NCBI GenBank assembly: GCA_030141605.1
Contig: JAQGDQ010000018.1
Span: 496,001 to 560,000, forward strand
From: Tubiluchus corallicola
Lineage: Eukaryota; Priapulida; Priapulimorpha; Priapulimorphida; Tubiluchidae
DNA length: 64,000 nt
Direction: 5' to 3'
In this document: in pieces, positions 1-13,607 of the stretch
How the letters are laid out: every line of letters starts with the position of its first letter
Numbering within the stretch: the stretch's first letter is position 1
Translations under genes and position numbers: made by a program
The notes under the pieces: generated by a model
Told to the model about the DNA's origin: nothing
Databases searched by the model: none
The model's input: the letters and a program-made list of their open reading frames with translations, nothing else

Positions 1-345
1 AAATGCCTGTCAACGTTACATGTTATTTTTTGTGGCGGTGGTCAAACTGATACTCTTGCAGCTGCATCTATTCAGTTTCAACTAATTGAAAAAACTCCTT
101 TGAAAATATCGGGCATGTGGCTTAGCATACTTCATCTGGGCATCTGGTAAAATTTGATCTTATGCTTTCACACTCTTTGTCTTTCCTCATTTTTCACCAA
201 ATACTTTGCAATACTTTGCATTGCATTTTTTGACCCACATACCAAATATTTTCAAAACTTTCAGCTTATCACACTAATCGCTTATTAATAAGGTAAAATT
301 TGCTTTTTCACGTCTATTTTATATCAACACTATTTTGTGTACGTT

Positions 346-480
<135 letters not shown>

Positions 481-3400
481 TTTTCTGCAAAATTACATTA
501 CTTGATTAACAATCAAACTTTTTGTCACCATACTATTAGCTAAATGTATACATAGATATATGACAAATATTTATTCAGATTCGCTGTAATACAATGAATT
601 TAATTTCATCACTAAGCCTTCGGCGGTCGGTGTATTAGTTTGTCTCCGCTTTGCATTTAGTACATTTCGCTCTTCTTCTCCTTTAGCCTACAAAGTGAAA
701 CTTCTTCAACCACGTATTCTGAAACGTACTTTCCGTATATAAATGCAATTCGTTCACACTGCACACTCTAACTTGCCTGAATCAAACTTGTAACTCTCAT
801 CGGCTGAGGGCATAAGTACATTTCCATTTCATGGCTATAACGTCTTTTATGTAAAAGTTTGCTTGTTTCAAAAATTAAAATTAGCGAACAATGAAAACTG
901 GAATTTTTTAAATTGTTATTATATTTAAACAAACGCTAAACAATACGTCGCTACATTCCCATGACAATTTTCTTGTCAATTTGCTTGCGTTTCCAAAGTT
1001 CCCAACTGCCAAACTTGCATGGGAACCTCATAAGGTTTGTACCAGAAGTGGTACTTATCAGCTGGGAACGGTAATTTGAGAAAAAATGTTAATTGCCCTA
1101 TTCGACATTTACAATGGTGAGAGTGAGATTTCAGTCATAGCCCAATAGAGACTTGCATTTAGAAAGAGTTAAGAATCCTTCGAGTTAGTGACTAGTACTA
1201 ACTCATAGATTGTGGTCAAGTGTTGCTGCTAAGGTGCTTAGCTGAGAAAAGCCCCAGGACATGCATGGTTACTTTGAGGGGAGTTGCAAAAATACATTTT
1301 TGGAACATTTACGCCCAAAAATATCTAAATAATAAGACATTTCAATTTTTTCCATTAAAATAGGCAGTCCACTAAACTGCAAAAATCATAGACCATTATA
1401 ACTTGAATCAAATCTTGCTATTTTTCGCTAAAATCCTATTTGTGACTTAATCTATTTGAAGGTGCGGTCTCCACATACCAGACTTCTCGGGTTTAAACTA
1501 CAATTATCACCCTGGGGCCACGGAAATGTTTACAAAAGACGGCGGACATTTTTCACGCCATAAATCTCCTTTCAACTTTCATTTCTTAATGAAGGAATAA
1601 TCCTCCCGCTGAGTTTATGCAACCGCGTGGCCGATAACGGTCGCTTGGTGCCTGTCAAAATTTCTTTGAATATAGATTTTGAAATTTATAATAAGACGCC
1701 GTGGTGAAAGGCCCACACGTCTAGTATTTTTTTGTTAATATACTATTCGCTCTTGAAAACGGATAACTTGGAGTCATTGTTATTCACATAATTACTGTGC
1801 TATAATGCAGCCTACAATTTATGCAACTTTTTGTGTTTTTAAATTTGATTATACATATCAAAGTACGAGTAAGTAATGCAAAAAGTTACATGGCTGGGCC
1901 TAATTAGTTTATATGAAATAAATAGTTATAAAAATAGAAACCGGGCTAGAGTGGTTGTGTTACTGGTTCTGTGTTCATACTATAAAACATTTCTAACTTA
2001 AAGCAAAACCCGATCGTAAACTGTAGATCAAAACAATCTACTTTTTAAAATATTGAACGTGAACATACTATTTTTAAAAAATGACTTATGTGAGAGAATT
2101 AGTACCGTGCAAAAGTAATTCGTGTTCCCACGGCTAGTTCTTCGCTGTTACATGCATTTCACCATTCGTTAGCTAGACCGGGCACTAGCGCCTGCATTTC
2201 GGAAACGCGTTGCATAAAAAGATGTTCGTTTCTGATGTAGTACACACGTTCGAAAGTGCATGCGTAGCACAGCGGTAAATTTGAAATTTGAATTTTTGTC
2301 TTAAAATTTGCCGACTTTTTGTATATCACACTGAAACTTGTACAGTAGCACTGTGGCTAATTTTGCAAACACGCGCAACACGCTCATGGAATGTTTGTTC
2401 TGTTGAAAATTATTTTCGTTTGTGACATCATCACTAGCTGGGCTGGTCCCCGTTACTTAAGTTAATCTATCATTTCATTATCTTAAACACCGTGGAGTTA
2501 TTATAATTGTTAAAATGTATACATTTTACCCTACTTCAAAGTGGAGTAGGATATGAAAAATTGTTGTGTTTTGATTTAATAACCTTTGAGGAAAGATAAA
2601 GGCTGAGTGGTCATGGTGCCTGATTGGCTGCGAAAACCGGCAGTATCCGGCATAGTTAGTAAATGGAAAGATAATCGCTGCTTCTAGGCGGTTTCATCAC
2701 CATCGACTATTTCTCTTGCTTAGGGAATATGCAAACACAACCAAAAGTGACAAAGATACTTCTCCTCATCCGGACTATAATCAAGTTAGGTTCCGGTTCC
2801 AACCATAGCCATTCAACATTATTTATAGGCCATGCTGTTGCATACTGGATTCTGGCCTGTAGTGTATTAGTAAATGCTGAACTTGGACATATAACTATTT
2901 TCGTTATTCTGTGCCCTGTTGAAATGGGTTGTGCAGAAATGGTTCACAGGTCTATTGCCTATAATGGCGTGTAGAATTACGTACAATAATAGCGCAATTT
3001 CCTAGCTCGCTTTTACTTGAGTAAACGTTGCGGTTGTATAATCACGACAAAAAGCGTTGGCATTTTCACCTCACAATGCTGGCATTCCCCTGTCATTTTG
3101 TTGTCAATGTAGGCAGAACCAGTGAATATAATTTTCTTTTCTAGTTTATTTCTTTTTAACGCCTCTGAGGCGTGCGAGGAATTTATTAAATTCACACACA
3201 GTGTTGTTGCGTATTGTCTGCGTACGCCGCGCTTGCGTTTCTACAGCAACGAAACCGACAGTATCAAGTATTCTGTAGAAAAAAAGACAGCTGCCATTTT
3301 TATTTCACTGACCACAAGGCGAAAAAGAAAAGATTGCGTTTTATGCGGTTTTTGTTAGGAAACAACTATAAACTCGTTTGTGTTTTAGAGCTACTATATT

Positions 3401-6400
3401 TGAGTTCTCTGAGTTTTCTCCAAGGGTATCTCGATTTTGTTCAAACACATGGTTGGTAAAGGTTAGCTTGGTTGGTAAAAGCAGCTGTGTTCTTGCACGC
3501 TCATTTGTAATGGCGTTACTTTAAGATCCAATAAAAGCAATTGAAATTCAAATTAGCATTGTTAAAGATTTCGGCGTGGGCAGGGGGACTATGCAAACCT
3601 AAAATACTTGAATTTATATGCGACACAACTAATGCAACTATACTTTTTGTAAAAATGGTCCATAATCTAGGCCTTTATATTTTGTAATGTTTGTGGTGAC
3701 ACGTGAAGAACTTTTAAAGACAACACCGATTTCTTAGTTTGAAAACCTTGGGTTTCTTATTTTACTTGTTTACCACGTGGTATTTCCAGCTGCCAAGTTC
3801 GACTGAGTGGCAGGCTTGTCACAACTCAATCACCCTAGGGGTCGCCCGGGCCAGATAGGATATTTTTCTTGAAACTTAACTCCTAAATTGCGCAGATTCG
3901 CTTAATCTGAGTTTCCGTCAAACTGTTTCACAGCGTAAGCACGCACACTCAGTGTCTTTGTCCATGGCGCTAGTCTATTATCTATGACGTGATTTATAGC
4001 TATCCTCACTTCCGGCACGCGAGCGCGGCGGAAACAATACCGGTTTTCACTGCAGAAAAACTAGGCTTTGCGTCAGATACAAATTTATCAAATGGTAGAT
4101 ACAAAGAAAGTGTGTAATGTAAAACACTCTGTTTTAAGCGTTTCACTCATTTAAGCGTATTGAATGCAGATTATTTGACGCTTACCTTCTGTTGAATAGG
4201 CATGTCAACCTGTTTTTGGTAGTTAGTATAAATTGCCATCAACTTTATCCAAAAATGTTTATATTGTTACTGATATTATAATGAAATAATAAAAGTGCGC
4301 TACTTATTGTTTTTATAAAGATTCGCTGGGCAAAAGTATGAACTAAACTTTTACTCCTCATCGCAGCCAAAAAGGTGGAATGCATGTGCACTGAAAGTTA
4401 GCTTTGTTATGTTATGTTAAGCAATGTAATAGGAGTCTACTATGCCTGCTTTCCATATAAAGTTATCCCTAAATCCTCTGTTACCAGATGTTAGATAAAG
4501 AATGATTGTGTTTCGATTCTTTCTTCCATAATCTGTCTGTCGTCAAAAAGATTGATGTTACATACTGTTTCCAGATGTTATCAAAATTTTGAAGGATCTT
4601 TTCCACGTGTCTTGGTCACAGCGACTCATTTACTCGGTAAGCCTGTCTGTCAAGTGTCAACTCTAAGAATCACTGGCTCAAGATGCTGCAACTCTCCTTC
4701 CTTTGCTTGATAATTAGTTTGAAGATTCATTTCTCTTTCAATCATTGATTATCACCGCACGCACTGTTAATAAACTCGCTAACATCTAGCATTTTTACGC
4801 GTAGCTTACGTACTGTACATGTGAGTATCACTAAACTAGAAAAAAAGCAGTGTTTGTATATTAGACACTCAGAGAGTTATTACTCTTATCAAAACATACA
4901 TAGAAACGAAGTTCTAACGAAATTTTTTCTACAGGTCGCTACATGGTATCAGCTCTGCCCGAGTTCCTCTTTTAAGGATTTGAGTGTAACTTGGAATAAA
5001 CATAGTATTGACGCAAATATGATCTAGTACGCATTGAAATTACTTTTCCATTTGAGCATGTTGGCATTGCTCTCTGGTGCATAATATTGCTTGCTACTAG
5101 TCTATCTGCTGGTCCAGTCAGATGGATACTGCGCTGTAAACGATCCAGTGTTTTCTTCTTTCACGTTTAGTAGTCTCTGGCTGCATGAAACAAAAACATT
5201 TCTCATTCCTTTTTTTCTTCTATCCTACAGTTTCATCGCCGTGGTTCGTCATCACTTACCTTGCCCAGGTTCGAGTGCTTTAAAGAACAAGGAAAGGGGA
5301 GTGTTAAGTAAGTTTAAGAAAGCTTGCGTTAAAAAAATATATTACCTAAGTATGATCTTATGCGAATAAAGTACTCACGTTTTCATGTCTACTCCAATTG
5401 TGTCGCGGGAGATTTGAAATGAAAGCAAACAGGTATTTCTTTTAGCGTGAATGTGATATGCGTGAATGCGATATACGCTTAAGATTGCTATAAACTAATA
5501 TAATTATTTAAGGCGCCTTTTCCGAACCTATTTTACGGACCCATTTTCTTGTCCTTTAAGATACTGTGACTGTTTGCTATTGTTATCTTTGTTTAAAAAA
5601 TTCGAACTTGACTATAGTTTTGAGCTGAGTGAAATATTACGATTATGCTTAGTCAGCGTCCACAGATTTTTTTATTGCACGTGGCATTTACAGTTTGTTC
5701 ATAAGCATAACTCAAAGGTACTATTCAAGACTCGTGCTTTAATATACGTAAGACCCGCATCAAAGTGGCGACCATGTGCTTTTTATAAGGACCAGTGATA
5801 GTTACAAAACCGTAGCGTAATCGAAAACGGTGCGACCGGCAGTTATTTTCCAGTAAAATGAGAAACTTTTCATTACATTGAAAACCTTTGATCTCTTTTG
5901 TTGTTAACTGATGTGAAATGTGTTGGGCTAAGATTACCAACAAATAGTCGCATATATAACCACTTCGAGACGTTAGTATTGCCAATCATTTCATTTAATT
6001 CAAAAGCACGGTTGGCGAAAAAGCATGATCTATTTGACAATACAACGACACCAAAACCACAACAGGTCAGTTAAAAGGCACAAAATTGATAAAATTGCAG
6101 CAGCAAAATTAGAGAATGTTAGATAATAAGCGGCTCTAATATAGTCTAGATAAACTATGAGAAAATGTTAAAGTTATTCATGAGTATGATATACAAATCA
6201 TGTAAATCTCTGTAATTGATCTTGCAAACAGACACTTTTTATTTCCTATTTGCACGCTGACATGGCGAAGAGGATCGGGCGTAGCCACGGTAATTTTGAT
6301 AAGCCAAAATCTCTTGGGCGTTTTTAATAAAAGAAGAATATCTCAAATAAAAGTAATTATTAGTTTAAAAAACTAAAAACATTTCATGAAAACGAACAGT

Positions 6401-6558
6401 TGTAGTGGTAAGCTTGTATTATGTACTTGCTAATACTTCTACAGTTTTCTTGTAAGTAAAATTTTACTGTTCTTCTTAAGGAAAGAGGCTAGCTGACTGT
6501 GTGATGGGCTGCCTACCATCTAAAAAAAGTAAAGCATTTTTTTATTGATTTATTGATT
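481..6558. other. Intergenic stretch with no supported gene
   Basis: About 6 kb of AT-rich sequence on both strands. Open frames here are short, overlap in several frames and lack matching splice sites or family motifs. No tRNA, rRNA or recognisable transposon protein was seen. Upstream exons of the Ras-association gene at 11.3 kb could be hidden here, but none could be joined in phase. Confidence 0.6.
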
Positions 6559-6687
6559 TTCCTCTCCCTCCCTCTCTTAGAGAGAAAGATATGGGGAGGG
6601 AGGAAGGGAGAGAGACAGACACACGCATGCATGCGCACACACGCACACACGCACGCACGCGCGCACGCACACACACACACACACACA
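6559..6687. repeat. CT/AG tract followed by (CA)n microsatellite
   Basis: A CT-rich run is followed by an AG-rich run, which can fold back on itself. From about 6614 it passes into a CA/CG repeat ending with a pure CA tract. Smaller CA-rich patches lie near 6853-6873 and 6970-6990. The protein frames across it on both strands are repeat artefacts. Confidence 0.93.
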
Positions 6688-8173
6688 GATCCTTCTTTTC
6701 CTTTTGTTAAAGGTTCTGCCATTCGTTTCTTGGTCGTTTTACTCCAATGCGAGGTGACGGATTTGGCACATTAAAAACTGCACCCATTTACGTGCCCTGC
6801 AATGAATCTATATAATTACACATATATTATATTGTAGGTTTGTATATAAATAATGCGCACACGCACGCACACAAGTAATTGCATACGGTGCTCCATAAAC
6901 AAATCATCAATACAGTAGTAGAGATGAGCAGGACTGAACTGCCAGCCTAGGGCATTGTAACGTCTTGATACACCCATGCACACACACTCATATACAGGTA
7001 TGATGTATGCGTTATTACATATAGAATTCTATAAAGCTGAGCCTATTATATTTAACAATATAAATTGATTGCCCTTAGCACCTAGGCCTATATAAAATCA
7101 ATTAATTTAAGCCCATCAATAAATAAATTATTTATCAAGACTTGTCTGTGGATTTAGCCACAGGTGTTTTATTAGTACACTTATACAAGTACATTTTTAC
7201 ACATAAACAAACTGTATTTAATGAACCTTTATTTTGACGTAAGCCTAACTGAATCTTAAAGAATTACGCTAAATATAAATGACGTCTACACATGTTACAT
7301 AAGGTGTTATGACCCGCCTGCAGATTCTAATTTATGCGCCAGGTTGGCTTCTCACCTGAATTCTGTAGCTTGATTTTAACCTATTAGTATATTAGTTATT
7401 TTGATATTATTTTTGATATTGGTTGCTTGTTGTAGTAGAAATTTATTGATTTTTGGCCAATAGAGCCGATCAAACAACAAACACCTATACAACACGATTT
7501 TACATACAAATGCGAACAAACTTAGCTACAGCACATTGAATAGTGACATCACGAGATTGAGTCAAACAAGTTAGTCTGTCATCAATATTTAAAAAGTAAT
7601 GTCTGGAAGAGGTGGAAGTAATGCCGGCTGCTTAGGATGACAGCTCTGAGGTTTCGTTTTGTTATTTTTTGTTCACTTACAATAAAAAAGAGGAGTAATG
7701 CCGTAAATGCATCTCCGTTTGTTCAAGCTGCTGTAAATCGCCAAAGACAGATGTAGGCTTTGCAGTCTTTGATTAGTGTACAAATATTTAACTTGTAACA
7801 AAAGTTACAAAACTGCGTTATGATTAGGAATTTGTTATAATTACCTGGCTACATCCTCGGGCAATTTAAGAAGATATTTTTATTTGTGTTTTTGCAACTC
7901 ACTGCTGAGCAAGTTATGAGCACCTGTCGACTGGCCTGGCTTTAATGGTCTCGTCGATTCATCTGTTACAGTACACACCGGTGCGCAAATAGCTTACGTT
8001 ATAGCATACCTGACAACAACAAACCGTATTGCTGTGCCGCTAGTGCGACAAGAACTGCGCGAACTGCTGCGCAGTAGGGCTTTTGCTTGTACTACGGTGT
8101 TTGGAGCAAATAAGGAAGGGAATTAAAATATTAAGTTAAATTGCTCGTGATTTCCCTTATTGCCCACAGTTGA
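6688..8173. other. Intergenic stretch, nothing supported
   Basis: AT-rich sequence without a supported exon. A 13-codon frame at about 7601 begins with residues reminiscent of histone H4 but stops at once, so it is not a gene. Confidence 0.6.
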
Positions 8174-8562
8174 ATAAATGTATCAGTAAAATTAAACTAC
8201 AGGAACATTCTAGTAATAAAATGGCCAAACAATATACCAAACCAGGATCTGTACAATAAAGTCAAAGCAGAGGAATGGACAATTAAAATCAAAAGGAGAA
8301 GATGAAGATGGATAGGACATATTATACGACTACCAGATGACTGTCCATTAAAGTTAGCTTTCAAAGAAGCACTGCAGAAAGAAAAGAAACCGCAAGGAGG
8401 ATAGCTTCTGACTTATATCAATTTCATCCAAAAAGATCTTATCGACATACCATTAGATATCAAAAATGCAGAGACGTGGAAAATTGCTGGTGACAGGGCA
8501 GCATGGAGTAAACTGATCAGCAAGGTCATGTTGAACGACGTGTGACTCCAGAGATGATGAGT
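8174..8562 (+). pseudogene. RTE-like LINE, dead 3' end of the reverse-transcriptase ORF
   Basis: The plus strand encodes the typical C-terminal tail of a non-LTR retrotransposon polyprotein. It starts with a WPN-x-I-x-N segment, passes through the arginine-rich block before WIGHIIRLPDD, and ends with an AWSKLI segment before a stop at 8543-8545. Two in-frame stops break it: TGA at 8303-8305, where Trp is usual, and TAG near 8401. Downstream comes CCAGAGATGATGA, a short-repeat tail of the kind RTE elements carry. A second copy with the same end lies at 19,990-20,110 on the other strand. It is a 5'-truncated, inactive insertion. Confidence 0.85.
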
Positions 8563-11298
8563 AAAATTGCACCAGTAAAATGTTTATTGCTTTAAATAAA
8601 TAAATTTACATGTACTTGGTCGGCATGCTTGCTTATGCGTTTACCATTGTGCGGCTTTTATATTTGACTTTGTTGGAAAAGAAAGAAAAAAATCTTTCTT
8701 TTTCAAAGGAGAGGGACAATGGACTGAAATATATAGGAAATAATTTTTGAGTTCACGCTACGAAAAAAAACGATTTAAAACATGGCTTGCTGAATTACCG
8801 CTTTCTGATAACCATCATCAGCTTTGTCTGGCGAGACCATAACAACAATTTGCCTGATCTACATGCTTTATAATGTTACCGGAACTGGGAAAAGAAGTTA
8901 AGTCGAATTGCTATAATTCACTTCTCTAGTGCAAACGTAACTATATAGCTAGAGACCTAATGCAGGGTAAGCGCAAAGTCATGGAAAATCGTATCTCGAC
9001 GACCATGCCCGGTTAGAAACATGTTTGTTGTAGCATTGTAGAGACGAACTCGTGGATTTTCTTTCACGAATATTGTACAGGCATTAACCTATAGGCGGCA
9101 TTGCAATCACTAATATCAAAATGTAGTAATTATTACTATCACTATTAGCGATCTAATGCATAAAAAGCTTCTTTTTTTACGGAGACCATCGTTCTACAAA
9201 TGTTTACCTGGAAATGTTACGGCGTTACGTTGCACCTTACAGTTACAAGATTGTCAGTCATAGGTCATATTTGCTGCATACTTGCTTATGTAGTTGATTT
9301 TGATGAGTTTCGCAATGTTTTAATTAGCCTCAAGATCATCTAGATTATCATCTCATGATTTGTTAGTTAAAAAAGGCACGTGGGCTCGTGTCCCTAGTGA
9401 TAAGACAGTGTGCACATTTGGTAAAGTAAGTGTTCAAAGCAAAGAGGATACGTTCTTTGTTATTGCCCATTTACAGCATGTGTTAGAACGAAATGTAGCA
9501 CTGAATATAATTTTAGTATTTGCATGTGTAAGGTAACTGTTTGAAGCAGACACTAAGGCGTTACGCCTATTCGTTTGATTGTTTTTCTGTTATTAATGGA
9601 AGACGGTAACGAATAATACCTTCTTAAAATATAAATTAAGCTCTGATTATGACATTCGTTTATGAGAGGTGCGGATTTTTATTGTATATTATCCGTGTGT
9701 GGACAGTCCACACTCCATCCATATTATCCATATTTTTCCTTTTTTTATGATTTACTTTGTAATTTTGGTAATTGTCAGTAAATTTAAACAAAATAATAAT
9801 ATTGTACAATCATACTGCAATATGGATTTCATTTATCAGGACACCCTGCGAGATGGGATAGGTGTGACTTCTAAATAATGGTCACTCTATAATATTTCTG
9901 CCGCTCCAGCTCAGATTTCTTTGGGTCTCAGATTTTTATACAGATCTTCCCAAACAAAAGACGTAGCAAGTGGGACGAAGCAAACTGCGAAAAAATAAAA
10001 ATATGAATACAGATCCAGGGCAGCAGAGAGAATATTATGGTATAATTTGGTAGTGATGGGAAACATCTGGTGATATTTTTCTGGAAGTAATATTGTAATA
10101 TGTATATTTCCACTTCAGACAAAATTCTGTTACAAAATTTATCCAAAATACACTCAATTTCTACACAGTAACACAGAAACAAATGTGGTTAGAGTTAACT
10201 AAGAAATAATTTTCTGGTAATGAATTCCGTGGGTTTAGAGACTCGAGGGAAAACTGCTAGAGGTCAAAAAACGTGGGCACCTGCACCATCAAGAACGTAT
10301 ACTTTAGATTACTTTATCTTTGCGTCCTTACGTCATCCTAATTTTTGTATCCTAATTTGACTGCAAGTAACTTAGCAAGTGCCTATTTATAAACGCTTTC
10401 ATTTTCTGAAGTGAAGTACATACAAAGAAATAATATACACTTGATCGTTGTATTTATTTACGTACCCCCATTCTTGGTAGGCTATTTGCACGGATTGCTG
10501 AAGCAACTGTTTTGACTACACACTTGCATGTTTCAAAATTTGCTGCTGAGCTTTTGTACATAAATACCCGTTGAGAAAACAAGCATAGTTTCATTGGATG
10601 CATGCGTCTGTCGTTGTAACTCATTTAAAGAAAATGTCTGGTAAAAGTTAGTGAACAATGTTTCCTCGAAGTTTGGGAATCCAAACAAGTAATAGTTTCG
10701 GATCTAAAAACGAATGTTTGCTACGGGAAAGGAAAAACGTGTTTCATTTGTGAGAAAAATTTTCCTGTCAGTAATTCCCAGTATGAGGAAAATAAATTAG
10801 CAAATCAACTAATCGGTTACTCAGATTTCAGAAGGAAGTTGTGAGATTATTATTATTATATGTTCAAGTGAACGAGATTTTCCAAGCTATCAGACTTTAT
10901 TCTTATTTATTGATTTCATTTTGTCTCAGTGCCTTTATCGCTAATGTTTTTGCGTATTATATACGCGTATCATCTACTTATATTTAACATCGAAAATATC
11001 TTAAATAGCAACTATTAACTTTTCGTTTCTGATATGATAATTATTAGCCAAACAATTTATTCAAACCAGGTGTTTTTTCCTTCAATTAGTAGTCTTTTAA
11101 TGAGGTCAGAAGAAACAGTGTTTGCTACCACCCTAATGATTGTTTGATTGTGTGTTTCAAACTTCAAACAAACCATCAGTTATCGGTGGTGAAGGACAAT
11201 GAATGGAGTAAATAAGATGCTTAGTAACACTTGACATTGACAAAATGCATACTTGGCATTCACTTGTGTCATTTTGTGTTTTCTGTTGTTGATTGCAG
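8563..11298. other. Intergenic or intronic stretch upstream of the Ras-association exons
   Basis: No exon could be supported. The first recognised exon at 11,299 opens at a codon boundary. I looked for an upstream phase-0 donor following an ATG frame and found none convincing. This stretch may therefore be an intron of a gene starting further left. Confidence 0.5.
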
Positions 11299-13607
11299 GG
11301 TCTAGTTAAAGTATACGCACGGGTTGTGTGCCCAGATATCGAGTATAAGATGTTTCGGATATCATCCAACATGACTTGTCGGAACCTCATCGAACTTGTT
11401 CTTAAAAAGTGCAAAGTCAAAAACAAGGATCCGAATTTATTCTTTGTTACTATGGAAGTTGCAGTCAGGAAGCGAGGTAATTAAATTTTGCTTTCGTATA
11501 AGACTGAGTATGTAGTAACATATCCTCCAACATTGATTATTGGTTACATACTTATTGCTTGTAACAGTATTGCAGTCCGAATTTATAAACATGTATCACC
11601 ACCTGGTGTGTATTTGGATAACTAACGTGAAGGATATGGGTCTTAAAAATAAATACAGTATTGCACTAAGTACTGTTACTGGCAATTTCTTGCCTCTACA
11701 AGTAGCCCTAGTTCTAATAGGCCTAATGTGTAATTGTATGTCTAATCTAATTGTATGTTTCGTTTTAGGGATACCATTGAAGAGCATGCTTATATTAGAA
11801 GATGATGCTCATCCACTGGTTCTACAGAGCTGTCAAGGCACTGGCGGTTCAAAATTTTTCCTAAACATGAAACGAGGTGGTCTTGTCAAGATTCACGTGG
11901 GAAATCTCATACGTGGCGTAAGTTCACATAGTTATTTGAATTTTTAAACCATTAGCCTGCATGATAATTATTACATAACCTTTAATTGTCCAGATGCACT
12001 GATTTTCAACAGTAGTGCAGTTGTTGCTAGCTTTTGTAGCTTCAATGCTGCATTTGGCCGAATTGAATACTACTGATTAAATTTATTGCAAGAAGAGTAG
12101 TGATTATATGCAAATCATCTGTCATTTGAGCCATGCATTCTACTTTAATAAACTGCTCCAGTGATCTGAACTAACTCTTTTTCATGAACTAATTTTGCTG
12201 TAATAATAATTAGGTCTAAATACGATAAGAAACACAATACTTACCTGTTGATTCTAAGTGCCTAGCTTTGGCATTGTTTTAACCTTCTTTTAGTATTACC
12301 AACTCAGCAACACAGAAGAATTAAAGTTTCTAGTTTTCATTACATTCTGAAGGTATCTGTACTCCACATACCTAATTAAATAGCCATATAATATACTGTC
12401 ATAGTGTTATAATTATGTTCTATAGTTGTAAATTTTCCAGCCAAAACGCAATTAATTTTGTAATTTTATATTTCAGTTGTATTACAAGAGTCTGTTGATT
12501 TCACAAACCACGACGTGTCGGGAAGTTGTTCGTCTACTGCTTCAGTGCTACAAGCTTGAGGAAGACACAGACAAATTTTCACTGAGAGAAGTTTGCCGAA
12601 ATCCTGATAATTTTTGTAAGTACAAATTTGACATTGTGGATAAGAATTCGAAGTTTAGGCTAATGCTTTACATTTTTGCATAAGTTCACCCACATTTGTT
12701 AAAATTATTGTAACTTGGGATTACTTTTAGCATGATAGGGTAAGGGGTAACTACTAATACAACTTTTCATTTAGTTAATTTGCCTAGTGGCTCCATCTAT
12801 GCTCAGCCTTCATAATATTAAAGTATATTAATACAAAAAGCTTGCGATGTATGCATAGAATAAAGACTCATTTTTATTAATCAACTATGAAATTATTGGA
12901 AAGTCATAATTGGCTTTCATGTCAGTCATTTAAATTATATTTCTAGATGAAAAGAAGCTATTAGCAGATGACTGCCCTTTATTTATTCAAGAATATTGGA
13001 GTGACCCAAAACAGTATGCATTTGTTCTGCGCAGGGAACCGATGGTGAGAAAACGACGAGTGAGTAGACCTGCCCACTTTTTTACTTGGAAATAACACTT
13101 ACATGCAAGCATAGTCGTAGTAATTATTAATTTGTTTATTCTGAAGCAATGACAATTTCTATTTTATACAATTCGGTACCCTGTAAGTTGGGATTCAGCA
13201 CTTAATGGTACAGCATACCAACAATGTGGATGTTATGAGGGGACTGGAATCTGCTTCATTATCAAGGGTAACTGATTGTGGCAACTGGCAGAGGTGTCTT
13301 AAATATGTGTGAATGTGGTTTTACAAGTTTTAGAACTTTTTTTAGGTGTGTTTAAACTTTCCTAAGTAATTCGAATAGTAGAATTTTAAATTTTCCTAAG
13401 TAACTAAGTAGAATACCTAGCTTAATTTATTTTTCTTTGTTTTCTTTGCAGAAAAGAAACAGAGCTCAGAGTTTGGTGGTAACAGATGATAGTCTCATGG
13501 GATCAGACAACTATGTTGTAAATTTATTAGTTGGTTGCATGGACAATGAATTAAATTTGCACGAACTGAACACGGGAACTCAGCGAAACACGTGTTATTT
13601 TGTGTAG
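11299..13607 (+). CDS. Tandem Ras-association (RA) domain protein, 3' exons
   Basis: Five exons join in phase: 11299-11476, 11769-11917, 12477-12615, 12947-13059 and 13452-13607 (stop TAG), giving at least 244 residues. Exons 1-2 form one ubiquitin-like RA fold (a KMFRISSNMTCRNLIELVL segment, then FFVTMEV). Exons 3-4 form a second one (SLLISQTTTCREVVRLLL, then KFSLREVC, LLADDCPLFIQ and FVLRRE). RA domains bind GTP-loaded Ras or Rap, so this is probably an effector or adaptor in small-GTPase signalling. Basic residues (RKRRKRNR) follow the second domain. Exon 4 has two phase-0 donors, after 13044 and the stronger one after 13059, differing by VRKRR. The protein ends CYFV. The 5' end is unresolved: exon 1 may follow unseen exons. 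I cannot assign the subfamily; afadin- or RASSF-like proteins are alternatives. Confidence 0.85.

Noticed and set aside
3013-3459. Three overlapping short frames on both strands
   Set aside because: No splice context, no domain, and they overlap each other in different frames.
5725-5985. 86-codon minus-strand frame
   Set aside because: No recognisable motif, no signal peptide and no splice partner.
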